NCBI RefSeq assembly: GCF_001458295.1
Contig: NZ_CYUD01000004.1
Location: 306,921-370,920 of the forward strand
DNA: 64,000 nt
Source of the DNA: Ruegeria denitrificans
GTDB lineage: Bacteria > Pseudomonadota > Alphaproteobacteria > Rhodobacterales > Rhodobacteraceae
Direction of reading: 5' to 3'
Below, one piece after another: positions 18,059-27,216 of the stretch (positions are counted from its first letter, which is position 1; each line of letters starts with the position of its first letter). Under the pieces are notes generated by a model, which saw nothing but the letters and a program-made list of their open reading frames with translations, searched no databases and was not told where the DNA came from. A program made the position numbers and the translations under genes.

Positions 18059-19993
18059 ATGTCAGTTGCAAACAACTTTTACCCAGGCGCCAGTTTTACT
18101 GGCCACGAATATGTAGATGGATTGATTTGGGGAACCTCGTGGAACCTCGGCACAAGCGTTGGGGGACCGTCAGGAACGATTACTTATTCCTTCGCAGATT
18201 CATCGGTTTCTGGCTTTGTAGATTTTTTTGACCATGAAAAACAGGCCTTCCGCGATGCGCTGGCCGTGATCGAACAATACATCCCGATTAATTTTGTCGA
18301 GGTCAATTTCCTCGCCCCTCAGGGAACCCCTTATTACGAGAATATTTCGTGGGGTCTTGTGCCTTCAGAGGATATTGGTGGCGCGTTGGGTTTTCATCAA
18401 GTACCCGGCGACACACCGCCATACGAACAGGATTTTGGCATCAGCACTCTGTTTGGGCTTTTTGCCTACGATACGCCCTTGTTCAGTCCGTCGGCGCTGG
18501 CCAAAGGGGGCGAAGGATTTGCAACCATCCTGCATGAAATCATGCATGGCCTTGGCCTGGCGCACCCGCACGACGAGGGCGGCAGTTCCACGATCTTCGA
18601 CGGTGTGACCCAAGAGTTCGATGACTATGGAATCGATGGTCAGAATCAGGCCGTCTATACGATTATGTCCTACAATTCCGGCTATCCGGAGGTTGTACCA
18701 CTTCCGTCTTTCAACTTCGGCGGCGTGGCCTCGCCCATGGCGCTGGATATTGCAGCACTACAGGCAATATATGGCACCACGTCAAACAAAGCCGGGCACA
18801 GCGTGTATTCCTTGAAAGGCACCAATGCCCCCGGCACTTATTGGGAAGCCATCTGGGACACAGGTGGTACAGATGCAATTACTGCCGCTGGCTTGGGGAA
18901 AAGCGTAAGAATTAGTCTGAAGGCGGCCGATCTCGAAGGCAAGGACGCCGGCGGGACCCCCTCGCATGCATCCGGCGTCAGCGGCGGCTATACGATCGCG
19001 AACGGAGTTATTATCGAAAACGCCTTTGGTGGGAACGCAAGCGACTTTCTATATGGCAACGAGGTTGCAAATCTCATGGTCGGCAATGGCGGCCATGACT
19101 TTATTGCTTCCGGAGCTGGCAACGATACCATCAAGGGCAGCACCGGAAATGACATTCTGGTCGGTGGTCAGGGCAGCGATACTATCAACGGCGGCAAGGG
19201 ACACGATAATTTCGTCGTCAAAGACAATGATGGTAACGATACCATCACCGGCGGCACAGGTATCGACACGCTTGCGTTCAATGGTTCGTCCGCCGCAACC
19301 GTGAACCTTTCGGTTACGACTGCTCAGAACACCGGGTACGGCTCGGACACGATCAGCCTGGTAGAAAATGCCATCGGGACTGACCAGGACGATCAATTTA
19401 CCGGTAACGATCAGGCAAATACCCTTGTCGGCAATGATGGAAACGATTCCCTTGACGGTCAATTGGGAGCGGATTTGCTAAGGGGTGGCTTTGGCAAGGA
19501 CACAATCAACGGCGGCAATGGCCACGATACGCTCAAGGGTGGCAACGGTGCCGATATCGTCGATGGTGGAATCGGCAACGATACGATCTTTGGTGGCAAA
19601 GGGACCGACTCGATCACTGGTGGCGCTGGCGTAGACACAATGACAGGTGGCGAGAAGGCGGATACGTTTGTCTTCAACGACATAACCGACAGTGGCGACA
19701 CAGAGGCCTTGGCCGATCAGATCACGGACTTCACTCAAGGCGAAGACAAGATCGATTTGAGTGCGATCGACGCAAGCACGGTTCTGGCTGGTGATGAGTC
19801 TTTCGTCTTCAATGGTGAGACACCGATCGGTACTGCAGACGAAGGTGAGATTTATTTCGTCAAGCAAGACAACGCAGGCACAGAAAATGATCAAACGCTG
19901 ATATATGTTGACATAGACAATGACAGCGACGCTGAGATGGTCATCAAGCTGACCGGTTTGCACGACCTGACAGCCAACGATTTCATCCTGTAA
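18059..19993 (+). CDS. serralysin-like M10 zinc metalloprotease with RTX repeats
   Basis: 644 residues. The zinc-binding motif HEIMHGLGLAHP is at about residues 159-170 and the Met-turn IMSYN follows at about 202-206, both metzincin hallmarks. From about residue 320 come two blocks of glycine/aspartate nonapeptide RTX repeats (GGxGxDxxx type), split by a non-repeat segment, then the M10 C-terminal domain (ADTFVFNDITDS, ITDFTQGEDKIDLS). There is no N-terminal signal peptide; the tail ends NDFIL, as for type I secretion substrates. No type I exporter is encoded nearby. Likely a calcium-stabilised secreted protease. Confidence 0.93.
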   Translation: MSVANNFYPGASFTGHEYVDGLIWGTSWNLGTSVGGPSGTITYSFADSSVSGFVDFFDHEKQAFRDALAVIEQYIPINFVEVNFLAPQGTPYYENISWGLVPSEDIGGALGFHQVPGDTPPYEQDFGISTLFGLFAYDTPLFSPSALAKGGEGFATILHEIMHGLGLAHPHDEGGSSTIFDGVTQEFDDYGIDGQNQAVYTIMSYNSGYPEVVPLPSFNFGGVASPMALDIAALQAIYGTTSNKAGHSVYSLKGTNAPGTYWEAIWDTGGTDAITAAGLGKSVRISLKAADLEGKDAGGTPSHASGVSGGYTIANGVIIENAFGGNASDFLYGNEVANLMVGNGGHDFIASGAGNDTIKGSTGNDILVGGQGSDTINGGKGHDNFVVKDNDGNDTITGGTGIDTLAFNGSSAATVNLSVTTAQNTGYGSDTISLVENAIGTDQDDQFTGNDQANTLVGNDGNDSLDGQLGADLLRGGFGKDTINGGNGHDTLKGGNGADIVDGGIGNDTIFGGKGTDSITGGAGVDTMTGGEKADTFVFNDITDSGDTEALADQITDFTQGEDKIDLSAIDASTVLAGDESFVFNGETPIGTADEGEIYFVKQDNAGTENDQTLIYVDIDNDSDAEMVIKLTGLHDLTANDFIL

Positions 19994-20010
19994 ACCAGCA
20001 TTTGAGAATG

Positions 20011-20042
20011 ACAGGCAGCAGTTTTCTGCTGCCTGTTTTTTT
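20011..20042 (+). terminator. rho-independent terminator after the metalloprotease
   Basis: ACAGGCAGCAG (20011-20021) pairs with CTGCTGCCTGT (20026-20036) around a four-T loop, followed by a T run to 20042. It lies 18 bp after the stop. Confidence 0.92.
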
Positions 20043-20117
20043 ACACCAGAAATAACAAAATTTACGCCATAAGCGCCCTTGAAAGCCTGCAGAACACATT
20101 ATATGAGGCGTCTTTAT

Positions 20118-20192
20118 GGGTGATTAGCTCAGTGGTAGAGCGCTTCGTTCACATCGAAGATGTCAGGAGTTCAAATCTCTTATCACCCACCA
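20118..20192 (+). tRNA. tRNA-Val (CAC)
   Basis: 75 nt with encoded CCA. Acceptor stem GGGTGAT / ATCACCC is perfect, the D-arm reads AGCTCAGTGGTAGAGC, the anticodon stem CTTCG/CGAAG encloses TTCACAT (anticodon CAC), and the T-arm is AGGAG-TTCAAAT-CTCTT. It stands alone, directly upstream of an AT-rich stretch with a radical SAM gene. Confidence 0.95.
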
Positions 20193-20454
20193 TTTTCTCG
20201 CCAGCTGGCGCCCGACCCACGATGTGTTCTTTGATCGTGCAAACGTTATACCTGAACTACTTTGATACAGGGTATTTAGCCCCTTCGACCAACGCGAATA
20301 CATCGAATAGCCGACCCAGTTCGACAATCTGGTGCCATCACCCCAGTATTCAGTTCCCTGATCCCTGGGGTAATTTGCTTCTCAACAAAAAATATACGCG
20401 ACAAAGTCGAGCTTGCGCGCAAAATCACTTTTAGCCTTGGTGGTAACACTAAAT

Positions 20455-21540
20455 TCAGTCTTCGTTCGACCGCGACACAAGACGTTTCTTGCCGCAATTA
20501 TTCCTGCAAACGATCGGCTGTTTGTCCTGCCACCTTGGGTTCAGATGTATTAAGAACTCGTCAAGCGCAGCCCTTGCTGTACTGTAACCGGACCTTCCGA
20601 CATTCAAGCGTTCATGGTCAAAAGTATCAAAAATATCGCCCATCCAAGGGTCTTTGTCGCTGAAAGCACCTTGTTCATGCATGTAAATCCTGCGACCCAC
20701 GTGGCAGCAGGGTGTCAAATACCCAAGAAAATCAACGAATGCAGACGCGTTTTTCAAAGCTTCACATTCGATAACAACCTCGGTCTCCTGCGGCTGTTGG
20801 CCTTCAGATTTATGCGTTGAATCCGGTTTTGGAGGCAATTTTACGGTAGCAGGTGCGAGACGATGTTCTTCACCTTTGTGAGTATAGGATATTGGCTCTG
20901 ACCCAAAAAAACGATTGGACGGATACGCCATAAACTTAGCAAATCCCCGATCGCGCGCCAAAGCCTCGGCTATTTGAGTTTCGTTTTCATTATGAAGAAA
21001 CACAAGCATACGCCATTCAGCTTGCCCACCTGCCTCGATGAAGGCCGCCGTATTTTCCATTATTCTGTCGAAATTGGTACGCACGCGATAGCGGCTGTTT
21101 GTTTCCTGGCTTGCCCCATCAATTCCCGCGATCAGCCGAAAATTCCTGTCCTTGGCCAGCATACCAAGCGCATGCCACCAATCGGTTGAGTGTACAGAAC
21201 AATTGCTGAACAGCTTTATACGCAAGTTGGGGTTCACGTCCCAACACCACTTCAGAATATCCAGAATTTCAGGCACAACAGCGGGATCACCGAAATTGCC
21301 GCAGAAATCTGCCGATTCAATCTCTCTTAATAGGTCTTCAGAACAATAGTTCTGAAAGTCTGCCAGTGAGATGGCATCCTGTTTAAGCCAGGACTTGGGC
21401 AGGCATCCATTGGGGTCGGTTCGCGCACATTGAGGGCAACCCGCGTTGCAAAGGTCGGTTACATCAAAATGGACGTTCTTAATACGCATCTGATCCTTTA
21501 ACTTATCACTAATTTCTGACGCACTTTGGTCGGCGTACAT
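20455..21540 (-). CDS. orphan radical SAM protein with cysteine-rich C-terminus
   Basis: 361 residues. The 4Fe-4S/SAM motif is CNAGCPQC (CxxxCxxC, about residues 32-39), followed by GNFGDPAVVPEIL and LKLFSNCS-like strands of the radical SAM barrel. The C-terminal third has further cysteines (TPCCHVGRR and VCRNNCG), possibly an auxiliary SPASM-like cluster. The substrate is unknown. The start may be ATG 21489 (MRIKNVHFD), which has AAAGGA just upstream; the longer form is listed. It is AT-rich relative to its neighbours and has no obvious operon partner except a 55-residue peptide gene upstream on the same strand. Confidence 0.82.
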   Translation of the reverse strand: MYADQSASEISDKLKDQMRIKNVHFDVTDLCNAGCPQCARTDPNGCLPKSWLKQDAISLADFQNYCSEDLLREIESADFCGNFGDPAVVPEILDILKWCWDVNPNLRIKLFSNCSVHSTDWWHALGMLAKDRNFRLIAGIDGASQETNSRYRVRTNFDRIMENTAAFIEAGGQAEWRMLVFLHNENETQIAEALARDRGFAKFMAYPSNRFFGSEPISYTHKGEEHRLAPATVKLPPKPDSTHKSEGQQPQETEVVIECEALKNASAFVDFLGYLTPCCHVGRRIYMHEQGAFSDKDPWMGDIFDTFDHERLNVGRSGYSTARAALDEFLIHLNPRWQDKQPIVCRNNCGKKRLVSRSNED

Positions 21541-21710
21541 AATATTGTCCGCCCCCCAATGGGAGTCATACCTATCTTAACAGAAGCGATTGGTTTTTGG
21601 TCGGAAAGTATGACGCCTGACAGCGAATTGCCGATTAACAACATCCATCACGATTAGGATATGGCTGTGGGCTGGGTATGTGACGTAGACCAGATCAGAT
21701 CTACTTCTTG

Positions 21711-21878
21711 TCAGAATACCAGGTACTTGTGTGCTCCGCTTAAAACAGCAATTGACATCAGGATGACCGCTCCCGAAGCGTAGTCGCTCAGTTTACGCCT
21801 ACGCTTCTTTGGCTTCATACTCCATTCAGACCATTTATCTTGGCCGTCATCATTTTTGGAAATTATACCCTTATCCAT
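21711..21878 (-). CDS. possible 55-residue single-pass membrane peptide
   Basis: ATG (complement of 21876-21878) to TGA at 21711-21713. A polar, acidic N-terminal half is followed by the strongly basic KPKKRRRK and then one hydrophobic helix (about residues 34-49) with a short HKYLVF tail, a clear positive-inside single-span layout. It lies 170 bp upstream of the radical SAM gene on the same strand. The ribosome site is weak (GAAAG). The organised charge/hydrophobic layout argues that it is coding, but no family is recognised. Confidence 0.4.
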   Translation of the reverse strand: MDKGIISKNDDGQDKWSEWSMKPKKRRRKLSDYASGAVILMSIAVLSGAHKYLVF

Positions 21879-22307
21879 GACATCGCACTTTCAACAGGTC
21901 GGCTTAAATTATGAAGGATTGGAAACAGTTTATCCGATCAGAGGTGAATTCAGCATGAACGTGCGATCTCTTCCCTCTCAATCTACTTGCAAAACTAAAA
22001 TTCCCAGGCTCTCTTCATCGGGTCCAAACCTTTGTAAAAAACAGTCATCGACCTATAACGCACTGCACACATTGAAAAATGAATTACGTCGGCTATCCGG
22101 GACCAACCTAGCCTCCGGACAAATTAACACTGGCGCGCTAAACCAATTCTCGTCACACGAGCGGCGTTTTGGGCTCATACTCTAACATCATAGAAACTTG
22201 GGTATGACAGTTCGGCGGCGTTGCAAAAAATATGGATCATGGGGGTCCGCTCGCTCAAAACCCTTCTTTGAACTGAAAAAAGGCGGGGTCACCCCCGCCT
22301 TTTTTGA
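21879..22307. other. intergenic region upstream of the lon terminator, no supported gene
   Basis: 429 bp of AT-richer sequence. A 109-codon plus-strand frame (21856-22185) crosses it but has a TTG start, no ribosome site and serine/threonine-rich composition without a family pattern. Apart from the lon terminator at its end nothing is supported. Confidence 0.5.
22275..22306 (-). terminator. rho-independent terminator after lon
   Basis: AAAAAAGGCGGGG and CCCCGCCTTTTTT form a long perfect stem around a short loop, with A and T runs on both sides, immediately beyond the lon stop. On the lon strand it ends in a T run. Confidence 0.92.
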
Positions 22308-24716
22308 TTAATGCGCTGTTGCCGATGGGCTGGTGCCTTCGGTCGCCTTGGCGGCAGCAGCTGCTGCCTCTTCCGCAGCTTCATCCCATTCAATGGGCTC
22401 GGGCTCGCGGATCAGCGCCTGTTTCAGCACTTCCGAGACGTGCGTGACCGGGATGATCTCCAGCCCTTCTTTCACGTTGTCCGGAATTTCCGCCAGATCC
22501 TTTTCGTTTTCTTCCGGTATCAGAACCGTCTTGATGCCACCACGCAGGGCCGCCAGCAGTTTTTCCTTTAGACCACCAATCGGCATCGCGTTACCGCGCA
22601 ACGACACCTCACCCGTCATCGCAATATCCTTGCGCACCGGGATGCCGGTCAGCACGGACACGATCGAAGTCACCATCGCCAGACCAGCGCTTGGACCATC
22701 TTTTGGCGTGGCACCATCCGGCACGTGGACGTGTATATCCAGCGTGTCGAATTTCGGCGGCTTCACTCCGATCTGAGGCGAGATTGACCGCACATAGGAC
22801 GAGGCCGCGTCGATGGATTCCTTCATCACATCGCCCAGCTTCCCGGTGGTCTTCATCCGCCCCTTGCCGGGCAGTTTCAGCGCTTCGATATGCAGCAGGT
22901 CGCCGCCGACGGACGTCCATGCCAGACCAGTGACGACACCGACCTGATCATCCTGTTCGGCCAGGCCATAACGGAATTTGGGAACACCCAGGAATTCATC
23001 TAGATTTTCGGGCGTTACAGTAACTTCTTCCGCCTCTTTCTTGATGATCTTGGTCAGCGATTTCCGCGCCACCTTGGCAATTTCACGCTCAAGGTTCCGC
23101 ACGCCGGCCTCGCGGGTATAAGTGCGGATCATCTTTTGCAGCGCCTCATCGGTCAGCTCAAACTCCTTGGCCTTCAGACCATGGTTCTTGACCTGCTTGC
23201 CAATCAGGTGCTGTTTGGCAATCTCGCTCTTTTCCTCTTCGGTGTAGCCGGCCAGCGGGATGATCTCCATCCGGTCTAGCAGAGGTCCGGGCATGTTGTA
23301 GCTGTTCGACGTGGTCAGGAACATGACGTTGGACAGGTCATATTCAACCTCCAAGTAATGATCCATGAACGTGTTGTTCTGTTCCGGATCCAACACCTCC
23401 AGCATGGCCGAGGCCGGATCCCCACGGAAGTCCTGCCCCATCTTGTCGATTTCGTCGAGCAGGATCAGCGGATTCGTGGTTTTCGCCTTTTTCAGTGCCT
23501 GGATAATCTTACCCGGCATCGAGCCGATATAGGTCCGACGGTGGCCGCGGATTTCGGACTCGTCACGCACGCCACCCAGCGAGATGCGAATAAACTCGCG
23601 CCCCGTGGCTTTGGCGACGGACTTACCAAGCGAGGTCTTACCCACGCCCGGAGGGCCAACAAGACACAGGATCGGGCCTTTCAGCTTTTTCGACCGCTGC
23701 TGAACCGCCAGATACTCAACGATCCGCTCCTTGACCTTCTCCAGGCCATAGTGGTCGTCATCCAGAATTTCCTGCGCCCGACCCAGATCCTTTTTGACGC
23801 GGGATTTGGTGCCCCACGGTAGCGACAGAATCCAGTCAAGATAGTTACGCACGACGGTCGCCTCGGCGGACATCGGACTCATGTTGCGCAGCTTCTTCAG
23901 CTCGCCCTCGGCCTTTTCACGCGCCTCTTGCGACAGCTTTGTCTCGTTGATCTTGGCTTCCAGTTCGGCAACCTCATTGCTGCCATCCTCACCATCGCCA
24001 AGTTCCTTCTGAATGGCCTTCATCTGCTCATTCAGATAGTACTCGCGCTGCGTCTTCTCCATCTGGGTTTTGACGCGCGTCTTGATCTTTTTCTCGACCT
24101 GCAGAACCGACATTTCTCCCTGCATCAGGCCATAGACTTTCTCAAGCCGCTCGCTGACGGAAAGCGTTTCCAGCAGCTCCTGCTTTTGCTCGACCTCGAT
24201 ACCCAGATGGCCCGACACAAGATCGGCCAGCTTGGCGGGCTCGGTGGTTTCACCTACGGCGGTCAATGCTTCTTCGGGGATATTCTTGCGCACCTTAGCG
24301 TAACGCTCAAACTCATCCCCGACGGTGCGCAGCAGCGCCTCGGTCGTGGTCACATCGCCCGGAATTTCGGTCAAATATTCGGCACGGGCTTCGAAAAATT
24401 CTTCATTTTCAAGAAACTCGGTGATCTGCACGCGTGCCTGCCCCTCGACCAGCACTTTCACAGTACCATCGGGCAACTTCAGTAATTGCAGAACGTTGGC
24501 CAGAACGCCCGAGCGGTAAATTCCGTCTTCGGCCGGGTCGTCCTCGCCCGGATCAATCTGGCTGGACAGCAAAATCTGCTTGTCGTCCTGCATCACTTCT
24601 TCCAGTGCGCGGACCGATTTATCCCGACCCACAAACAGCGGCACGATCATATGCGGGAACACCACAATATCGCGCAGCGGAAGTACGGGGTATGAGGAAT
24701 TAAGGGGCTCTTGCAT
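22308..24716 (-). CDS. lon: ATP-dependent protease Lon (La)
   Basis: 802 residues, full LonA. An N-terminal substrate-binding domain (YPVLPLRDIVVFPHMIVPLFVG), an AAA+ module with Walker A GPPGVGKTS near residue 355, and a C-terminal serine protease domain with the catalytic serine in KDGPSAGLAM and lysine in GGLKEKLLAA. It degrades misfolded and regulatory proteins in the cytosol. ATG 24716 is chosen over a TTG two codons upstream because AAGGA lies 6 bp before it. A heat-shock-type promoter lies about 75-107 bp upstream. Confidence 0.97.
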   Translation of the reverse strand: MQEPLNSSYPVLPLRDIVVFPHMIVPLFVGRDKSVRALEEVMQDDKQILLSSQIDPGEDDPAEDGIYRSGVLANVLQLLKLPDGTVKVLVEGQARVQITEFLENEEFFEARAEYLTEIPGDVTTTEALLRTVGDEFERYAKVRKNIPEEALTAVGETTEPAKLADLVSGHLGIEVEQKQELLETLSVSERLEKVYGLMQGEMSVLQVEKKIKTRVKTQMEKTQREYYLNEQMKAIQKELGDGEDGSNEVAELEAKINETKLSQEAREKAEGELKKLRNMSPMSAEATVVRNYLDWILSLPWGTKSRVKKDLGRAQEILDDDHYGLEKVKERIVEYLAVQQRSKKLKGPILCLVGPPGVGKTSLGKSVAKATGREFIRISLGGVRDESEIRGHRRTYIGSMPGKIIQALKKAKTTNPLILLDEIDKMGQDFRGDPASAMLEVLDPEQNNTFMDHYLEVEYDLSNVMFLTTSNSYNMPGPLLDRMEIIPLAGYTEEEKSEIAKQHLIGKQVKNHGLKAKEFELTDEALQKMIRTYTREAGVRNLEREIAKVARKSLTKIIKKEAEEVTVTPENLDEFLGVPKFRYGLAEQDDQVGVVTGLAWTSVGGDLLHIEALKLPGKGRMKTTGKLGDVMKESIDAASSYVRSISPQIGVKPPKFDTLDIHVHVPDGATPKDGPSAGLAMVTSIVSVLTGIPVRKDIAMTGEVSLRGNAMPIGGLKEKLLAALRGGIKTVLIPEENEKDLAEIPDNVKEGLEIIPVTHVSEVLKQALIREPEPIEWDEAAEEAAAAAAKATEGTSPSATAH

Positions 24717-24790
24717 GCTCAATCCTTATCATTGGCAAGACGGCTCCGGTCCCTGTTCAGGCAACGCTCGGCCATCTCCTGTCTTGGACG

Positions 24791-24823
24791 ATAAAGGTGG
24801 GGCCTCATCGCCCTTTTTCAACC
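24791..24823 (-). promoter_or_regulatory. sigma-32 type heat-shock promoter of lon
   Basis: Read on the lon strand: GGTTGAA, 14 bp, then CCCCACCTTTAT. This matches the classical sigma-32 pattern (CTTGAA, 13-15 bp, CCCCATnT) in both boxes and spacing. It lies about 75 bp upstream of the lon ATG. Lon is a known member of heat-shock regulons, which supports the reading. Confidence 0.7.
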
Positions 24824-24936
24824 TTACCGCCTGTATCGCGATTCAGAATGACCCGAGGCTTTGCGGACTGCAAGGCGTCCCGCAAACATATCCACCGAAT
24901 TTAACAAAACAGACCAACAGGACTGCAAATCACACG

Positions 24937-26067
24937 CTAAAGCGGTTCGATATCGCCTTGCGCCCGCTGAGCGTGAAACTCTGCCTGCCATGCCGCGAAC
25001 GTGCCGGCAGCAATGGCGTCCCGCATGCCCTGCATGATTTCCTGGAAATAATGCAGGTTGTGCCAGGTCAGCAGCATGCCCGAGATCATCTCGTTCGACC
25101 GGAACACGTGGTGCAGATAAGCCCGCGAATAGTTCAAACAAGCCGGGCATGAACATGCTTCATCCAGCGGTCGCGGGTCATCGGCGTGGCGGGCGTTTTT
25201 AATGTTCACAACGCCATAACGAGTGAACACCTGACCCGTACGCCCCGAACGCGAGGGCAAAACACAATCCATCATGTCGATGCCACGCGCAACCGCACCA
25301 ACAATATCGTCCGGCTTGCCAACGCCCATCAGGTAACGCGGTGTGTCTGTTGGCAAGAAGTCGGGCGCGTAATCGAGACAATCGAACATGGCCTCCTGCC
25401 CCTCGCCCACAGCCAGACCACCGACAGCGTACCCTTCGAACCCAATGGCCTTCAGCGCCTCGGCGCTTTCTTCGCGCAAGTCCTGCTCTAGACCGCCTTG
25501 CATGATGCCGAACAGCGCATGGCCCGGGCGATCCCCAAATGCCTCGCGCGAACGTTCGGCCCACCGCATCGACAGACGCATCGACTCGGCGATGCGGTCG
25601 CGGTCTGCAGGCAAGGCCGGGCATTCATCGAAACACATGACAATGTCAGACCCAAGCAATCGCTGGATTTCCATCGACCGCTCCGGCGTCAGCTCGTGTT
25701 TTGATCCGTCGACGTGAGATTTGAACGTCACACCCTTTTCGGTCAGCTTGCGTAACCCGGCCAGCGACATAACCTGAAACCCACCCGAGTCCGTCAGAAT
25801 AGGTCGGTCCCAATTCATGAACTTGTGCAACCCGCCTAGCCGATCAATGCGTTCCGCCGTGGGGCGCAGCATCAGGTGATAGGTGTTGCCAAGCAGAATA
25901 TCCGCCCCGGTCGCACGCACGCTTTCCGGCATCATTGCCTTGACCGTTGCTGCAGTGCCCACAGGCATAAAGGCCGGCGTGCGCACCTCGCCCCGCGGCG
26001 TGCTGATCACGCCGGTTCTGGCCTTGCCATCGGTGGCTTTCAGGTCAAATGAAAAACGCTCGGTCAT
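24937..26067 (-). CDS. tgt: queuine tRNA-ribosyltransferase (tRNA-guanine transglycosylase)
   Basis: 376 residues, normal for bacterial Tgt. The catalytic aspartate motif [21 protein letters not shown], and the zinc site [18 protein letters not shown] are present. It exchanges the wobble guanine of tRNA-Asp, -Asn, -His and -Tyr for preQ1 on the way to queuosine. The start at 26067 (MTERFSFDL) is preferred over an 18-residue longer form that lacks conserved sequence; GAGG lies upstream. It follows the nucleoside hydrolase gene by 63 bp on the same strand. Confidence 0.96.
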   Translation of the reverse strand: MTERFSFDLKATDGKARTGVISTPRGEVRTPAFMPVGTAATVKAMMPESVRATGADILLGNTYHLMLRPTAERIDRLGGLHKFMNWDRPILTDSGGFQVMSLAGLRKLTEKGVTFKSHVDGSKHELTPERSMEIQRLLGSDIVMCFDECPALPADRDRIAESMRLSMRWAERSREAFGDRPGHALFGIMQGGLEQDLREESAEALKAIGFEGYAVGGLAVGEGQEAMFDCLDYAPDFLPTDTPRYLMGVGKPDDIVGAVARGIDMMDCVLPSRSGRTGQVFTRYGVVNIKNARHADDPRPLDEACSCPACLNYSRAYLHHVFRSNEMISGMLLTWHNLHYFQEIMQGMRDAIAAGTFAAWQAEFHAQRAQGDIEPL

Positions 26068-26130
26068 GGGGGGCCTCGGGGTTTTTGAACCGCGCAGCAT
26101 TTGCCCGATCTGTCGGGTCATTGCAACCCA

Positions 26131-27042
26131 TCAAGGCAGCGAGGCAACGCGTTCGGTAAAAAGATGGACGACCCCTGCCCCATCCACATCCCGGCACACA
26201 CGGACCGGTGGCCGCGATGGATCGGGACGGGTCGCGCCAATCTCAGGTCCTTCGGTCGCCACGCGCAACCCGGTTTCGACAATGTCGAACATCGGTTCAT
26301 GCGTGCAGGCGATCACGGCGGTGGAATCATGAAGACCACAGCCCTCAAGACCGCCAACCTCTTTGTAGAACTTCAAATAAAACCTTGAGATATCACGCAG
26401 AAACCCACCCATATCCGATGACCGTTCTGCTAACGCCTCGAAATCGGCAGTTTCGTAGAGGGTTTTCAACGTCACATCCAAACCCACCAACACGGTCTGT
26501 GGCGGTGCGGCAAAGACCTCATCTGCGGCCTGGACGTCGTGATAGATGTTTGCCTCGGCGTGAGGCGTTATGTTTCCCGGGCAGTAAACCGCCCCGCCCA
26601 TGATCACCAAACGTTTGATATTGGCCGAGAACTGTGGGTCCAGACGCATCGCAGCAGCGATATTCGTCAGCGGGCCAACAGCACAAACCACCAATTCACC
26701 CTTATGTTCGCGCGCCATGTCGACCAGAAATTCAGCCGCAGACAAAGCGTGATTGGTGCCAATCTCCGGAATCTCGGTTACATCACCAAACCCTTCAGCC
26801 CCGTGCACATGGTCCGACGGGTCGTGGCGATCCCGCCCAAAGGCATAAGCGGCACCTTCGGCCACTGGCGCATCCAACCCCAGTTTATGCAGCAAAAACC
26901 GCGCATTCCGACTGGATTGATAAATATGCGTGTTGCCGAAAACCGCGGTCAAGCCAATTAGTTCAATCTCGGGCGCGGCAGCGGCATAAGCAATGGCCAT
27001 TGCATCGTCGATGCCGGGATCTGTGTCGATGATTAATTTCAT
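26131..27042 (-). CDS. inosine/uridine-preferring nucleoside hydrolase
   Basis: 303 residues. The N-terminal DTDPGIDDAMA supplies the calcium-binding aspartate cluster of the nucleoside hydrolase family, and VCAVGPLTNIAAAM and the C-terminal HDSTAV motif complete the site. It cleaves ribonucleosides to base and ribose for salvage. The ATG at 27042 is supported by GAGG upstream and by the family's usual MKLIIDTDPG start. It is divergent from the SPFH gene and probably shares a transcript with tgt. Confidence 0.93.
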   Translation of the reverse strand: MKLIIDTDPGIDDAMAIAYAAAAPEIELIGLTAVFGNTHIYQSSRNARFLLHKLGLDAPVAEGAAYAFGRDRHDPSDHVHGAEGFGDVTEIPEIGTNHALSAAEFLVDMAREHKGELVVCAVGPLTNIAAAMRLDPQFSANIKRLVIMGGAVYCPGNITPHAEANIYHDVQAADEVFAAPPQTVLVGLDVTLKTLYETADFEALAERSSDMGGFLRDISRFYLKFYKEVGGLEGCGLHDSTAVIACTHEPMFDIVETGLRVATEGPEIGATRPDPSRPPVRVCRDVDGAGVVHLFTERVASLP

Positions 27043-27216
27043 AGCGTCCGATACCTCAAACAGGACGGGATGCAAAGCAGTCACATATCTGAATTTCTGC
27101 CCTGCATCCGCACCTTCAAAGATTTGCATCCGCGCCTGATCACCCCATACCAGAGTTGAAATCGGGCGACTCAATTCCCATATGTATACTATAGTACACA
27201 ATAAAAGAGGACAGAT

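Noticed and set aside
20193..20454. Attachment-site duplication of the tRNA-Val 3' end
   Set aside because: I looked for a repeat of the T-arm/acceptor sequence through 22.3 kb and saw none, and there is no integrase.
21856..22185. 109-codon plus-strand frame upstream of the lon terminator
   Set aside because: TTG start without ribosome site, overlaps the minus-strand small membrane frame, no recognisable fold.
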